Shown here: positions 1 to 10,700 of the stretch, piece by piece
How positions within the stretch are numbered: position 1 is the stretch's first letter
Layout of the letters: every line of letters begins with the position of its first letter
Source: CAVSJJ01 sp963771015
GTDB lineage: Bacteria; Actinomycetota; Actinomycetes; Actinomycetales; Dermatophilaceae
Reading direction: 5' to 3'
Assembly: GCA_963771015.1 (NCBI GenBank)
Contig: CAVYRN010000007.1
Location: 1-64,000 of the forward strand
DNA length: 64,000 nt
Position numbers and translations under genes: made by a program
The notes under the pieces: model-generated
Told to the model about the DNA's origin: nothing
The model's input: the letters and a program-made list of their open reading frames with translations, nothing else
Database searches by the model: none

Positions 1-1371
1 CTCTTCTGGATCTCGTAGCCGGTGATCGGCGACCCACCATCGTTGGCCGGAGCCGTCCACGACAGGTTCACCGAGCCACCAGCCGTGCCAGGCGTCCCGA
101 CCACGTTCGTCGGCGCGTCCGGCGCGACGAACGACACCAGGGTGGCGTTCGAGGGGGTCTCGCCGGCCTCGTTCCACGCCACGACCCGGTAGAAGCCGGT
201 GCCTTGCGAGGCGGGGACGGTGAACGACGTGGCGTTGGCCAGGGCCTTGCCGATGTCGCTGAACGTGCCCGGCGTGTTCGGACCGAGGACGTCAGCGCGC
301 TGGACCTTGTAGCCGACCTCGGCCGTCCCGATGGCGGAACCCGTCAGGGTCCAGCTGTTGGGGTCGGTCATGTCGACCGGGGTGGGGTCGTTCCAACTGA
401 GGGCACCGTAGGAGCCCTGCGTCAGCACCGAGGCCTGCGGCAGCGCTCGAGGCGCATACACCGCCTGCGGCCGCATCATGTCCATCTCCTCATGGCTGAG
501 GATGTGGCAGTGCCAGACGTACTCCCAGTTGAAGTCGACGATCTCGTTGGAGATCGGCGCGATGGGGTTGCCGTTGACATCGACGTTGTTGAAGCCGGCC
601 TCGGTTCCCTGGGAGCCGACCTGTCCGGCCACCGAACCCTTCGCGTGCAGCGGCATCATCGGGTTGAGCGGACGCTTGCTGTCCGGGACACCCCACGGAA
701 GGGTGGGCAGGATCGGGCGCACCGCGACGTAGGTGTCCTCGAGCGGACTGACCCTGATCGTGTCCTTCCAGCCGAGCTCGTTCGGATCGGGCGGGATGAT
801 GATGTTGTCCCAGGTGACCCGGTTGATGAGCTGGACGTCATAGAGGTGCCAGTGGATGGGGTGCGTATCGACCCCGTTGTGGGTGATCTTCCATATCTGG
901 GTGCCGTCGGAGTTGGTGGATATGGGTGTCACGTCGAGACTGCTCGGCTCGCCGGACCCGTCGAGGACCTCGGTCGCCGGGTTCACGAACGGGTAGAGGA
1001 TGACGTTCTGTAACAACGGTGTGGCACCGGGCGCCTCGACACCGAGGGAGGCCATCATCCGGCCGAACGGGTCGAAGCTGACCGCGTTCTGCTCATCGTG
1101 GATGGCCTTGGGTTGCAGCGGGATGGAGATCTGGTTGCCGCTCAGCGTGTCGAACTTGAACGGCATACCGCCCTGCTGGTCGATCCGGGCGAACCCGTCG
1201 CACCTCGGGGTCGGGTTCGTCGGGGAGCTGCAGTCACCGGTGCCGACGAAGTCGGTCCCGTAGGCCGAGTTGTAGGCCGCCTGGCCGACGATCTCCGGGT
1301 GCTGGCCGGACTCGAAGACGCCCGAGTTGTCCGCGTGGTGCGCGAAGGCCGCCTGCGAGGGCGCCCAGCTT
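1..1371 (-). CDS. Multicopper oxidase, C-terminal part (after frameshift) with fibronectin type III domain, partial
   Basis: This is the continuation, in another reading frame, of the multicopper oxidase that starts at 4785. It carries the third and fourth copper motifs: HPIHWHL near 840-870 and HCHILSHEEMDMM near 475-515. The second is the T1/T3 signature HCHxxxHxxxM of laccase-like oxidases. A linker and a fibronectin type III-like domain follow (APANDGGSPITGYEI near the left edge), and the frame is still open at position 1. No start codon of its own is convincing. Joined to the upstream part, all four copper motifs are present, so the ancestral protein was a complete exported oxidase. The frame changes around 1360-1372, where one extra base (or two missing) in a GC-rich run would explain it. 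This could be a real mutation or a sequencing error. Confidence 0.8.
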
Positions 1372-4300
1372 GTCGTTGGTCGTGTTCGGCCGGTCGAACG
1401 CCAGGGCGGGAGCCGCCCTCGACACCTTGACCTGCATGATGGTCCGGGTGTTCGGGCCGTATCCGGGCAGCGTCGTCGGGGCGCCGACCGGGGTCTGGTC
1501 CGGGTCGTTGGTGTAGTAGTCGTAGCCCGGCACGCGAGCCGGGAAGGCGGCAGGTGCGTCGTTGTAGAGGATGAGCGTCTTCCCGCGGTACTGCGAGAAG
1601 TCGACGATGACGTCGGCGCGCTCGGCCGGGGCCATGATGAGCGAGCCGTGGTCAACGTTGCCGACGTCGAACCGGGTCGGGTCGGTGATGTAGGTGACGT
1701 CCTCCGCGGGGATGACCGCCGGAGCGGGCAGGAAGCCGCTGTCGGTGCCGATCTGGATCCAGTCCGGTCCAGCCGGGCTCAGGCTCCGGTCGACGGTGGG
1801 CTGCACGACCGGGTCGCTCTGGGCGGCCGCGACCTCGGACTTCTTCAGCGCGACCTCGCTCAGCGTCCCCGTGGTCGGGTCCGCGACGAACCAGGACAGG
1901 TTCCAGAACCGGTCGTTGGCCGCGTTGAGGATCCGGAACCGGTACGCCTTCGGGTCCACCGTCGTCGTCGGGTATGCCGTCCCGTTGATGATCGGGGTGT
2001 CGTTGAAGGCCTCCATGCCGACCGACACGTTCGGGGTCGACGGGATCTGCGGAGGCTCACAGAAGGGCTGCACGTCCGGGTCGCAGCTCGGGTCGTAGTA
2101 CGGGTTGGCGATCGGCTTGTACTTCTGGTCCGTCGACGGCGGCCAGAACCACGGGCCGTACATCCACCGGCCGAACGGGCTCGAGCCGGTGTTGCTGCCG
2201 GGGTTCTGCGCGGGCATGTAGACGTGCGGCACCCAGAGGTTGCCCTCGCCACCCCACTTGGCGTAGTCCCACGTGGGGTCGACCTGGGCCATCGTCGCCG
2301 CATCCGGGACGAAGGTCTTGTCCTCGATCGTCAGCGAGTGGCCGAGGCCCGAGTTGCCCATGTCGACGCCGTCGAGGGCGCCGCCGGGTGCGACGAGCTT
2401 GGCCTCGGTGTCGTCGGTGATGAGGTACGGAGCCGCCTCACCGGCATACACGTTGAGCCGGGTGATGCCCCAGGCGTGGTCGTGGTAGAAGAGCAGCCGC
2501 GCGCTCTGCTGGTTGGTGTAGAAGAAGGTCTCCGCGCCGGGACCGGGGTCCGGCATGTCCGGGACGTTCGAGACGCTGACGCCCTTGGGGTAGTCGGTCA
2601 CCTCGCCGGCCGGGGTGGTCCACTGGTGCGGCGTGCCGTCGCTGATCCACGGGGTGATGCCACCGTGCAGGTGCAGCGTGGCCCGGTTCTCGCTGAAGCA
2701 GGTCGCCGGCTTGGGGTCCTGGCCACACATCGGGTTGCGGACGCCGTCGAGGACGCTGCCCTCGTCGGCCGCCATGTCCTCGGGGACGTCGTTGGGGTCG
2801 AGGGTCATCGCGTTCGGACCCTCACCGGACCCCATCAGGGTGGTGTCGACCGGCAGGAAGAGGTTGCCGTCCTTGCCGTCGGGCAGCAGGTTGCGGAAGA
2901 GGATCCGGACCGGGCGGTTCTTCGTCGCGACGATGGTCGGGCCGAGGTAGTGGGGGTTGTCGACCCCGAGGTAGCCGGTCGGGGCGTCCGGCAGGGCCGG
3001 GTTGAGGTTGGCGTTGCCCAGCTCGACCTGCTTGCCGGGGACGACGTCCGTGGACACCTGCACGTAGCCGCGGAGCAGGGTGCCCGGCAGGCTGCTGGCG
3101 AACTTCTCGCGGTACTGGACCAGGGCGATCTCGTAGTAGTCGGTGCCCGGGTAGGTCGTCTTGTCGGGCACGGCGATCGGGATGTACTGGCCCATGTTGT
3201 TCGCCTCGGCCTCGCCGTCACCGGGGAGGGTGTCGACGAACTTCTTCAGGCCCGGGGTGAGGTAGCCGGCGCCGGCCGCGTCGACGACGATGTCCGTCAC
3301 CGCGCCCATGACGGCGACGTGCGCGACGGCGCTCGCGCCCTTGTCGAGCGGGGCGACGCTGTCGTTGATGGTGACCGTCGGCGCGGAGGTGTAGCCGGCG
3401 CCGCCGTCGGTGATGTAGATCTGGCCGATGTTGATCGTCGCGGTCACCGTGGCGGGGCCGGACAGGTTCTGGAGCGCTCCGTCGTAGATGTCGATGGAGG
3501 GCGCCGTCTTGTAGCCCGAGCCCGGGGTCACCACCTCGATGCCGGTGACGACACCGCTGTCGTCCATCGTCGCGGTGGCCGTCGGCAGCTCACACGTGGC
3601 GCCGGGGTTGGTGCAGTAGTCGGCGTCGGGGTTGGAGAAGTGGACGATCGGCTGGATCGTGTAGCCGGACCCGCCGTCGACGAGGGTGAGGTCGTCCACG
3701 CCGCCGCTCGCCTGGGCGAGCGCGGGGCTGGTCGGGCTACCGCCACCGGTGATGTCGACCGTCGGGGCGGTGAAGCCGAAGCCCGCCTCGGCGACGTCGA
3801 TGCTGGTGACCACGCCGGGCGAGATGACCGAGTGGGCAGAGGCCGGCGTGGTCGGGGTGATGCCGGGGGAGGTGATCGTCACGAGGGGTGGGGTGGCGTA
3901 GCCCGAGCCCGCGGAGGTGACGGCGATCGCGTCGATCCCGCCGGTCTTCGGGTCGACCGTCGCCGCCGCCGTGGCGCCGTCACCGGGAGCGGTCGGGGTG
4001 ACGGTGGCCGCGAAGGAGTACGTCCGGTCCTGCGAGGTGAGCGGGTAGTTGGTGTCGACGCCGAGGATCATCGTGTCGCCCTGGGCCGGCGCGGCGTTCG
4101 TCGTCATCGAGGCGTCGGCCGAGGCGGGGGTGCTCAGGCTGTCGGGGTTCGTCACGATCCCCGAGTCGAAGGGGACGCCCTCGCCGTAGAAGCCGAGGAC
4201 GTCGTCCTGCTGCACGGCGACGGGCGAGCCCAGGGGGAAGGTCGACACCTCGCCGGCCGAGTCGACCGGTGCCGGGACCGTCTGCTCGCCACTGTCGTAC

Positions 4301-4785
4301 ACGACCGTGTACTTGTTGGGGACCGCGCCGTCCGGGCGCAGCACGTAGGCGTGGAAGAGGTTGCCCTCGGAGGCGTTCGGGGCCGTCCCGAGGGTCGTCT
4401 GGTTGAAGATCTCGAACGAGCTCAGCGTGCCGGCCGGCAGCTTGGCGTTGGGCAGCACGACGAAGACCGGGCCGAGGGTGCCCGGTGCCGTGGCCGAGTC
4501 CGTCGCCGCCGCCCGCTCGACGAGGGGGTTCCCCACGGAGCCCGGCGAGGCCGGGACCTTCTCGAGGGTGACGATGGCGTCGGCCAGCGTCTGTGGGCTG
4601 TTCGCCCAGTTAGGGTACGGCCCGAAGTAGTGCGGCACCTTCGTCGGGTCGGTGGCGTCGAACGTCACCCCCATCGGCGCGGCCTGGGCCGAGCCGGCCG
4701 TGACCGCGGCCATGCTCATCTGCCCGAAGGCAAGGCTCAACACTGCCAGGAGTGGCACAAGCCACCCACGCTGCTTGCGGCTCAT
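1234..4785 (-). CDS. Secreted multicopper oxidase, N-terminal part (frame breaks near 1370)
   Basis: The ATG at 4785 is preceded by an AGGGGG ribosome site and opens a Sec-type signal peptide (basic MSRKQRGW, hydrophobic core, cleavage near AQAAP). An N-terminal region with several GxGYxxxPxVxI repeats follows (about five between 3270 and 3920). The cupredoxin part carries HLHGG (about residue 708) and FYHDHAWG (about residue 768), the first two copper-binding motifs (T2/T3 centre). Beyond about 1370 the frame runs out of register and reaches a stop at 1234; the last 45 residues or so are frameshift nonsense. Family members oxidise metals, phenols or bilirubin with O2 outside the cell; the substrate here is unknown. 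The copper motifs match the continuation in 1-1371. Confidence 0.85.
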   Translation of the reverse strand: MSRKQRGWLVPLLAVLSLAFGQMSMAAVTAGSAQAAPMGVTFDATDPTKVPHYFGPYPNWANSPQTLADAIVTLEKVPASPGSVGNPLVERAAATDSATAPGTLGPVFVVLPNAKLPAGTLSSFEIFNQTTLGTAPNASEGNLFHAYVLRPDGAVPNKYTVVYDSGEQTVPAPVDSAGEVSTFPLGSPVAVQQDDVLGFYGEGVPFDSGIVTNPDSLSTPASADASMTTNAAPAQGDTMILGVDTNYPLTSQDRTYSFAATVTPTAPGDGATAAATVDPKTGGIDAIAVTSAGSGYATPPLVTITSPGITPTTPASAHSVISPGVVTSIDVAEAGFGFTAPTVDITGGGSPTSPALAQASGGVDDLTLVDGGSGYTIQPIVHFSNPDADYCTNPGATCELPTATATMDDSGVVTGIEVVTPGSGYKTAPSIDIYDGALQNLSGPATVTATINIGQIYITDGGAGYTSAPTVTINDSVAPLDKGASAVAHVAVMGAVTDIVVDAAGAGYLTPGLKKFVDTLPGDGEAEANNMGQYIPIAVPDKTTYPGTDYYEIALVQYREKFASSLPGTLLRGYVQVSTDVVPGKQVELGNANLNPALPDAPTGYLGVDNPHYLGPTIVATKNRPVRILFRNLLPDGKDGNLFLPVDTTLMGSGEGPNAMTLDPNDVPEDMAADEGSVLDGVRNPMCGQDPKPATCFSENRATLHLHGGITPWISDGTPHQWTTPAGEVTDYPKGVSVSNVPDMPDPGPGAETFFYTNQQSARLLFYHDHAWGITRLNVYAGEAAPYLITDDTEAKLVAPGGALDGVDMGNSGLGHSLTIEDKTFVPDAATMAQVDPTWDYAKWGGEGNLWVPHVYMPAQNPGSNTGSSPFGRWMYGPWFWPPSTDQKYKPIANPYYDPSCDPDVQPFCEPPQIPSTPNVSVGMEAFNDTPIINGTAYPTTTVDPKAYRFRILNAANDRFWNLSWFVADPTTGTLSEVALKKSEVAAAQSDPVVQPTVDRSLSPAGPDWIQIGTDSGFLPAPAVIPAEDVTYITDPTRFDVGNVDHGSLIMAPAERADVIVDFSQYRGKTLILYNDAPAAFPARVPGYDYYTNDPDQTPVGAPTTLPGYGPNTRTIMQVKVSRAAPALAFDRPNTTNDKLGALAGGLRAPRGQLGRLRVRPAPGDRRPGGLQLGLRDRLRRHR

Positions 4786-5293
4786 GGCCGCCCCCTGTCG
4801 CACATAAAGCGTTGAACGGACAACGATCGAGAGGGAGCGTACCTTCCTGGGACGGACCTGTGAAGGTGATTGAAATAACCTTCGAAAGACGAACGGTTCC
4901 TGAGAGCGCCGAACGGTCCCAATGACGGATCGCCGCCAGCCGCAGCTGCTCACGCCTCGACCTCGGCGATCGCCGCCCAGGGGCTCCGACCTGCACAGAT
5001 CCCCCACGCAAGGCCCACCTGCAACCCCCTTGCAACACGTCGCCCCGGGCATGGCGGACCTCCGCCGCCGACCCGCCGACCGCAGAACTGCCCCGATGCC
5101 AGCCCGACCGGATGATCGATTTGGGCGATTTCCTGGTTCCGGCTCGGCGACCAAGGAATGCCTAAACTCCTATAAAGAGGTGCGGTAAGGGCACCAATAC
5201 TTCATTCCCCCGCATCGCGTCCCGCGACTACTTCCGTATTTCCGTATTGCCGTATTGCCGGCCCGCTGGCCGGCCGGCCCATCGGGACCGGCG
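4786..5293. other. Intergenic region upstream of the multicopper oxidase, with short tandem repeat
   Basis: No convincing gene is seen in these 508 bases; short ORFs on either strand lack family-like sequence and ribosome sites. The left part must hold the oxidase promoter. At 5232-5259 an 8-bp unit (TTCCGTAT, then TGCCGTAT) is repeated about 3.5 times, in a locally AT-richer stretch (5150-5260). A GC-rich dyad (CCGGCC/GGCCGG) follows at about 5258-5280, just past the end of the GH31 gene, and may act as its terminator. Confidence 0.5.
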
Positions 5294-7735
5294 TCAGCAG
5301 GGGACGCGGACCCGGAAGCCCTCACCGGAGTTGGCGATGAGGAAGCCCTCCTCGCGGGGCCCGATGACCGCCCCGTTGACCTCGACCGTGGCCGGGGACG
5401 CCCCGTGGACGACGAGACGGAAGGCGCCGCGGCGGAACTCGGGGAAGCCGTCGCCGTCGACGGCCGCCTCGAGGGTGACCTGAGGTCCCACCCGCGTCAC
5501 GGCGAACCTCGTCCGGACCCGCCCGCCGGCGGCCGCGGCATAGCTCACCCCGTCGTCCTCCTGGAGGAGCGAGCGGACAGCCGCCCCCTCCTCGGCCGGC
5601 ACGAAGAGGTGCAGCTCGATGACGTCCGGCTGGTAGCCGGCCGTCGACGCCGGCGCGTCGGTCCACATCGGGATGACGGCTCCGGCCCTGGCGTAGAGGG
5701 GGATCCGGTCCGCGGGGGCCGGCGCGGTGATCGTCCGGCCGCCCCCGGCGAGCTCGCCGGTGTGCCAGTCGTACCACTCGCCGGCGGGCAGGTAGACCTC
5801 CCGCTCGGTGACGCCGGGGGCCGACACCGGCGCGACGAGCAGGTCGCCGCCGAGGAGGTACTCGTCGTCGACGTCGGCGGCCCGCGGGTCGTCCTGGTAG
5901 TCGTAGACGAGCGGCCGCTGGATGGGGGCCGCGGTCTCCGCCGCCGTGACGAAGGCGGCATACAGGTAGGGGAGCAGCCGGTAGCGCAGCCGGATCGCCT
6001 CGCGGGCGCCCGCGAGGACCTCGTCACCGAAGGACCACACGTACTGGTCGATGGTCCCGGCCATCGTGTGGTCGCGGGCGAACGGCGACAGCGCGCCGTA
6101 CTGCATCCACCGCAGGAACAGCTCGGCGGTGGTGTCCTCGGCGAACCCGCCGATGTCGGCCCCGACGAACGGCTGGCCCGACACCCCGAGACCCATGCCC
6201 ATCGCGACGCTCAGCTGGAGGTGGTCCCAGCGGGAGCAGTTGTCGCCCATCCAGTTCGCGGCGTACCGCTGGATGCCGGCGAAGCCGGAGCGGGACAGCA
6301 CGAAGGTCCGCTTGTCCGGCATCGCCTTGAGCAGCCCGGCCGTCGTGCCCATCGCCATGAGGAGCGCGTACTGGTTGTGCAGCCGGTCGTGCGAGACGCG
6401 CCCATGGTCGAAGAGCATCCGGCCCGGCGGGATGAAGCCGGTGGCCGGCTCGTTCATGTCGTTCCAGATGCCGGCGAGCCCGGACTGCACGTGGGCGGCG
6501 TTGAGCTCGCCCCACCAGTCGCGCGCCTCCTGGGTCGCGAAGTCCGGGAAGGCCGTGTCACCGGGCCACACCCGGCCGATGTAGATGTCGCCACCCTCGG
6601 TCCGGCACAGCAGGTCGTTCGCGACGGCATGGTCGAACACCGCATAGCCCGGGTCGTACTTCACCCCCGGGTCGATGATGGTGATCGTACGAAAACCGTT
6701 GTCGGACAAGCGCTTCAGCATCCCCGCAGGGTCGGGGAACTTCGTGTCGTCCCAGGTGAAGACCCGGAAGCCGTCCATGTAGTCGATGTCGAGCCACAGG
6801 ACGTCGCAGGGGACGTCGGCCTCGCGCAGCCGTGCGGCGACCGCCTCGAAGGACTCCTGGTCGTAGTCGAACCAGCGGCACTGGTGGAAGCCCAGCGCCC
6901 ACAGCGGCGGCACGGCCATCCGTCCGGTCAGCCAGGTGTACGCCTCGAGGATGGCCGCCATCGAGGGCCCCCCGAAGACGTACTCGGTGTACTGCCCGCC
7001 CTCGACCTGGACGGCGTACTCCTCGTCCTTGGTGAAGTCGAGGTGCGAGCGGTAGCCGTTGTCGACGAACGACGCGCTCATCGGCCCACCCGGGCCGCGC
7101 TGGTGGTAGAAGAACGGGATCGTCATGTAGTAGGGGTCGTACTCGGTGCTCGTCCGGTCCCCGCGCAGGTCCCCCGGCTCACGCCCGGCGGTGAACTCGA
7201 GGCTGAGCGCGGGGTCGAGGACGTCGGTGTTCCAGTTCGTGAAGTCACGCCCCCGCCGGTTGAACCGGCCGGTCTTCTCCCCCAGCCCGTAGAACGGGTC
7301 CTCGGGGCTGCACCGGCGGCGCAGCGTCCACGCGTCGTTGACCGTCGCGTAGGCCCATGGCCGGTCGCCCCAGTCGGTCGCCGTCTCGATGACCGGCGAC
7401 CCGTCGGGCCGGTGGACGTCGATCCGGAACGGGTCGAGGCCGAGGGTGACGACGAGCGCGTCGGTGGCGAGCGTGACCGTGCCGGCCGCGTCGTCGCGCC
7501 GCACCTCGTATGCCGGCTGCTCGGCGAGCGGGTCGACGCACACGGCATACGTCGGTTCCTCGTCGAAGACCCCGGCGCGGCTGATCTTGAGGCGGACGAC
7601 GTCGGGGCGCACCGGCTCGATGCGCAGCTGCTCGCCATGCGGCTGCCCGCCGTGCAGATGGGCCAGCAGCCCGGTCGGGACCTCCGCCACGGAGTCGACG
7701 GTCGAGAAGCGCAGGTAGTGCTCGGTCGCCTTCAT
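5294..7735 (-). CDS. Glycoside hydrolase family 31 (alpha-glucosidase / alpha-xylosidase)
   Basis: This 813-aa protein hydrolyses terminal alpha-glycosidic bonds by the retaining GH31 mechanism. The nucleophile motif GIWNDMNEP places the catalytic Asp at residue 426, and WMGDN places the acid/base Asp at 498. DVLWLDIDYMDG (about 311-322), typical of the family's TIM barrel, is also present. An N-terminal beta-sandwich (about 1-250) and a C-terminal beta domain complete the usual layout. There is no signal peptide, so it probably acts in the cytoplasm on imported oligosaccharides. The start was set at ATG 7735 (MKATEHYL), because the longer frame upstream is Arg-rich and unlike the family. It lies 61 bp downstream of the patatin gene on the same strand. 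The exact substrate, maltose-type or xyloside, cannot be told from sequence alone. Confidence 0.9.
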   Translation of the reverse strand: MKATEHYLRFSTVDSVAEVPTGLLAHLHGGQPHGEQLRIEPVRPDVVRLKISRAGVFDEEPTYAVCVDPLAEQPAYEVRRDDAAGTVTLATDALVVTLGLDPFRIDVHRPDGSPVIETATDWGDRPWAYATVNDAWTLRRRCSPEDPFYGLGEKTGRFNRRGRDFTNWNTDVLDPALSLEFTAGREPGDLRGDRTSTEYDPYYMTIPFFYHQRGPGGPMSASFVDNGYRSHLDFTKDEEYAVQVEGGQYTEYVFGGPSMAAILEAYTWLTGRMAVPPLWALGFHQCRWFDYDQESFEAVAARLREADVPCDVLWLDIDYMDGFRVFTWDDTKFPDPAGMLKRLSDNGFRTITIIDPGVKYDPGYAVFDHAVANDLLCRTEGGDIYIGRVWPGDTAFPDFATQEARDWWGELNAAHVQSGLAGIWNDMNEPATGFIPPGRMLFDHGRVSHDRLHNQYALLMAMGTTAGLLKAMPDKRTFVLSRSGFAGIQRYAANWMGDNCSRWDHLQLSVAMGMGLGVSGQPFVGADIGGFAEDTTAELFLRWMQYGALSPFARDHTMAGTIDQYVWSFGDEVLAGAREAIRLRYRLLPYLYAAFVTAAETAAPIQRPLVYDYQDDPRAADVDDEYLLGGDLLVAPVSAPGVTEREVYLPAGEWYDWHTGELAGGGRTITAPAPADRIPLYARAGAVIPMWTDAPASTAGYQPDVIELHLFVPAEEGAAVRSLLQEDDGVSYAAAAGGRVRTRFAVTRVGPQVTLEAAVDGDGFPEFRRGAFRLVVHGASPATVEVNGAVIGPREEGFLIANSGEGFRVRVPC

Positions 7736-7796
7736 GCCCCAGACCCTACGGACGCCCGACGGCGACCGGACGGACGGGTCCCCCCCGCGCCGGCGG

Positions 7797-10700
7797 TTAC
7801 CGTTTCGGCGCCCGCCGGCCGCCGAAGGCCAGTCCGACGACGACGATGAACAGGATGAGGACGCCGACCGCGAGCAGCGGGTGCCACCAGGCGGTCGCGA
7901 GCCAGTAGACATGCCGACCGACCAGGCCGGGGTCGGTCTCGGAGGTGCCGAACAGGCCGCGTCGCACGACCGGGGCCGCGAGGGCCGCCACCGCACCGGT
8001 GAGGGTGGTGGCGACGAGGGCGGCGAGCAGCCGGGTGCTGACCTGCCACGTCCCGAACGTCACGAGGTACCCACCGATCCCCGCGGCAACCAGCCCGGTG
8101 ATCCCGAACAGGCTGGCCGACTGGCTCGCCGCTGCGATGCCGAGCGCCAGCAGGACGAGGCCGACCACGATCATGTGGCGCGGTTTGGCCTTCGCGGCGT
8201 TGGCGACGCGGTAGCCGCCCAGGGTGATCGTGTGCATCGTCGTGACCGCGGGCCGCACCGGTCCCGGCACCTGACGGACCGACGACACCGCGCCCGACGT
8301 CGTCGCCGCCGCCTTCGCCAGCGTGTGCACCATGAGCGGTGAGCCCATGTCGGTCTTGAAGGTCTCCTGCGGGATCGGACAGGTCCGCAGCAGGACGTCG
8401 AGGTCGGCCCCGGGCTCGAGCACCTTGCGCGCCCAGGTCATCGTCGGGGACGGGCTGCGGTCGGTCGGCGCACCGGGCGCGCCGACGACGACCCTGGCCA
8501 GTGCGGGCAGCTCGTCCTCCACGACCCGGTGCTGCCAGGCGGTCGCGAGCCACATCGACGTCAGCGGAAGGCTCTTGGGCATCGGGATGCGCGTCTCGTC
8601 GAGGAACGCGAGCTCGGCCTCCACCCTCTCCCGGTTCGCCATCCCCTCGGCGAGGGGGGGTCCGGACGGGAGCGGCACCGCCCCGAAGCTCGCGAGCTCG
8701 CCGAGCAGCCACGCGACCCTGCCCCCCTGGGGCCGGCGGTCGGCCACCTGCTTCAGCCGCCGCGGATCCAGCAGGGCATGGACGAGCCACCCCGCCGCGT
8801 CGAGCCGGCCCCACATCCAGTCGTTGGCCCGCCACGACTGCTTGTAGAACGCGCCGAAGTGGTGGAACTGCAACCCGGTGAGCTTGCTCGCCGCCGTCGC
8901 GTTGCCCGGAGCCAGCATGCTCCGGGTGTCGGCGCTCAGCTGCACGAGCTCGACGGGCTGGTACGGACCCGCGTCGACCGGCAGCAGCGCCGACTCCGCG
9001 ACCGCGAGGTCGAACAGGCGTGCCGCGGCGCCCGCGGCCTCCACCGGGCCGCCGCCCGGCAGGAGATAGCCGACGTACGACGTCAGCTCGCTGCCCACCG
9101 GAGCGCCCTGGGCGAGGGTGACGAGCAGGCCGGACGCCTCCACCAGGATCGAACCGAGCGCGTCCCAGGCCCCAGGCTCGATGCTCGTCTGGTCCGCCCA
9201 TTCGCTCGCGAGTGCCGCGGCCGTGTAGGCGAGCGAGCAGTGCCGACCATCCGGGAGCACGGTGGTGGCGGTGGTCCGGCAGACGGACTCCACGAGGTCG
9301 GAGCGGCGCGGCCGCACCGCCTTGCCCGCCGCTCCGTGGAGCTTCTCGACGAGCCCGTTGAGCGTCTGACGGTCACCGCCGTCGGTCGCCGCCCGTTGGG
9401 CGAGGCGCAGGATGCCGAGGGCGAGGGACTTGGCGTTGTCGAAGGCGCTCTGCCCGAACTCCGCGAGCGTCTCGCTCGTGGACGGGAGGGCGTCCTGCGA
9501 GGCGGCGCCGTCCGGGCCGACCGCCGCGGGCCACCCGCCGGCGAGGACGCCCTCGATGGCGCTGCGGCATACCTCCTCGCTGTCACCGCCGGCGGCGAGC
9601 GTCCGCCGCCAGTCGGCGGGGAGGCCGACCGACTCCGGTGAGGCCTGCGCCGGCCACGTGCTCAGCAGCCGCAGCATCGCCGCGACCAGCGTGCGTGCCT
9701 GTCGCTGGCTCTCCCTGGTGCAGTACTCGTCGAGCAGGCTCGGCGTGAGCAGCCGCTCGGGCGCCAGCCGGCTCGCCGTGGCGGCGAGCTGGACGCGCAG
9801 GTCGCCGCGGGCGGCGATCCGGTCGTTGTGGGAGACGATCGCCGCCAGGTCGGCGCTGATCGACTGGCTGGTGGCGGCCCCGAGATCCTTGAGCAGACCC
9901 TCGAGCAGACCGTACGGAGCGCTCAGCTCGTCGCCCGGATGGCCGGTCATGACGTCGGGGGACGGACCCGCCGAGGGCACGACGAACAGCAGCACCCGCC
10001 GCACCTGGCGACGAGCCCGCCGGTCGAAGATCCGCTCGAGGAGCACGTCGAGCGGCTGGTTGTCCAGCAGCCCGCCGTCGACGGCCCAGTGGTCACGGGT
10101 GATGTTGGCGTACCTGCCCATGGCCGGTCGGACCGGGATGTCGCCGTCGGGGGGCGTCGGGGTCTCGAACGGGATGAAGGACGGCTCGAACGCGGCCGGG
10201 AAGGACGCCGTGCTCCGTCCGGCCAGGGCGAGCGCCCCCTCGATGCCGCTCGACACCAGGTCGGTCTCGGTGAAGGTGAACAGCCCGTGCTTGTTGCTGT
10301 CCTGGACGAGGGTGCCGAGGGCGTCGGTGAAGCGGCCGCACTCACCGGTCAGCCACGTCGTCGTGACGTACAGGGTCGTCGACGGCGGGTGGGCGGACGC
10401 CGGGCCGGGGGCCAGGGTCGGCAGCTTGTCGAAGAGGTCCTTGAACATGCGCCGGTCCCCGTAGAGCAGCGAGGGGACGTCCTTGTCGGTGGGGTCGCGC
10501 AGGAGGTCGAGCATGGCGCCGAGGTCGAGCCAGATGTCGCGCATCGAGCCCAGGTCGCCGCCGCGCGCCCGCGCGTAGGCGAGGAGCACCGCGTTGATCC
10601 CGCCGGCGCTGGTGCCCGAGAGGACATCGACCTCGACGACGATGTCGAGCAGCTCGAGCAGGCGCGCGTAGAGGTCGCGCTCGGCCGCCTCGGCGCCGCT

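Noticed and set aside
1327..4815. A 1162-codon plus-strand frame opposite the multicopper oxidase
   Set aside because: It is Arg/Val/Gly/Asp-rich antisense sequence, typical of GC-rich genes; it has no family motif, and the opposite strand carries copper motifs and a signal peptide.
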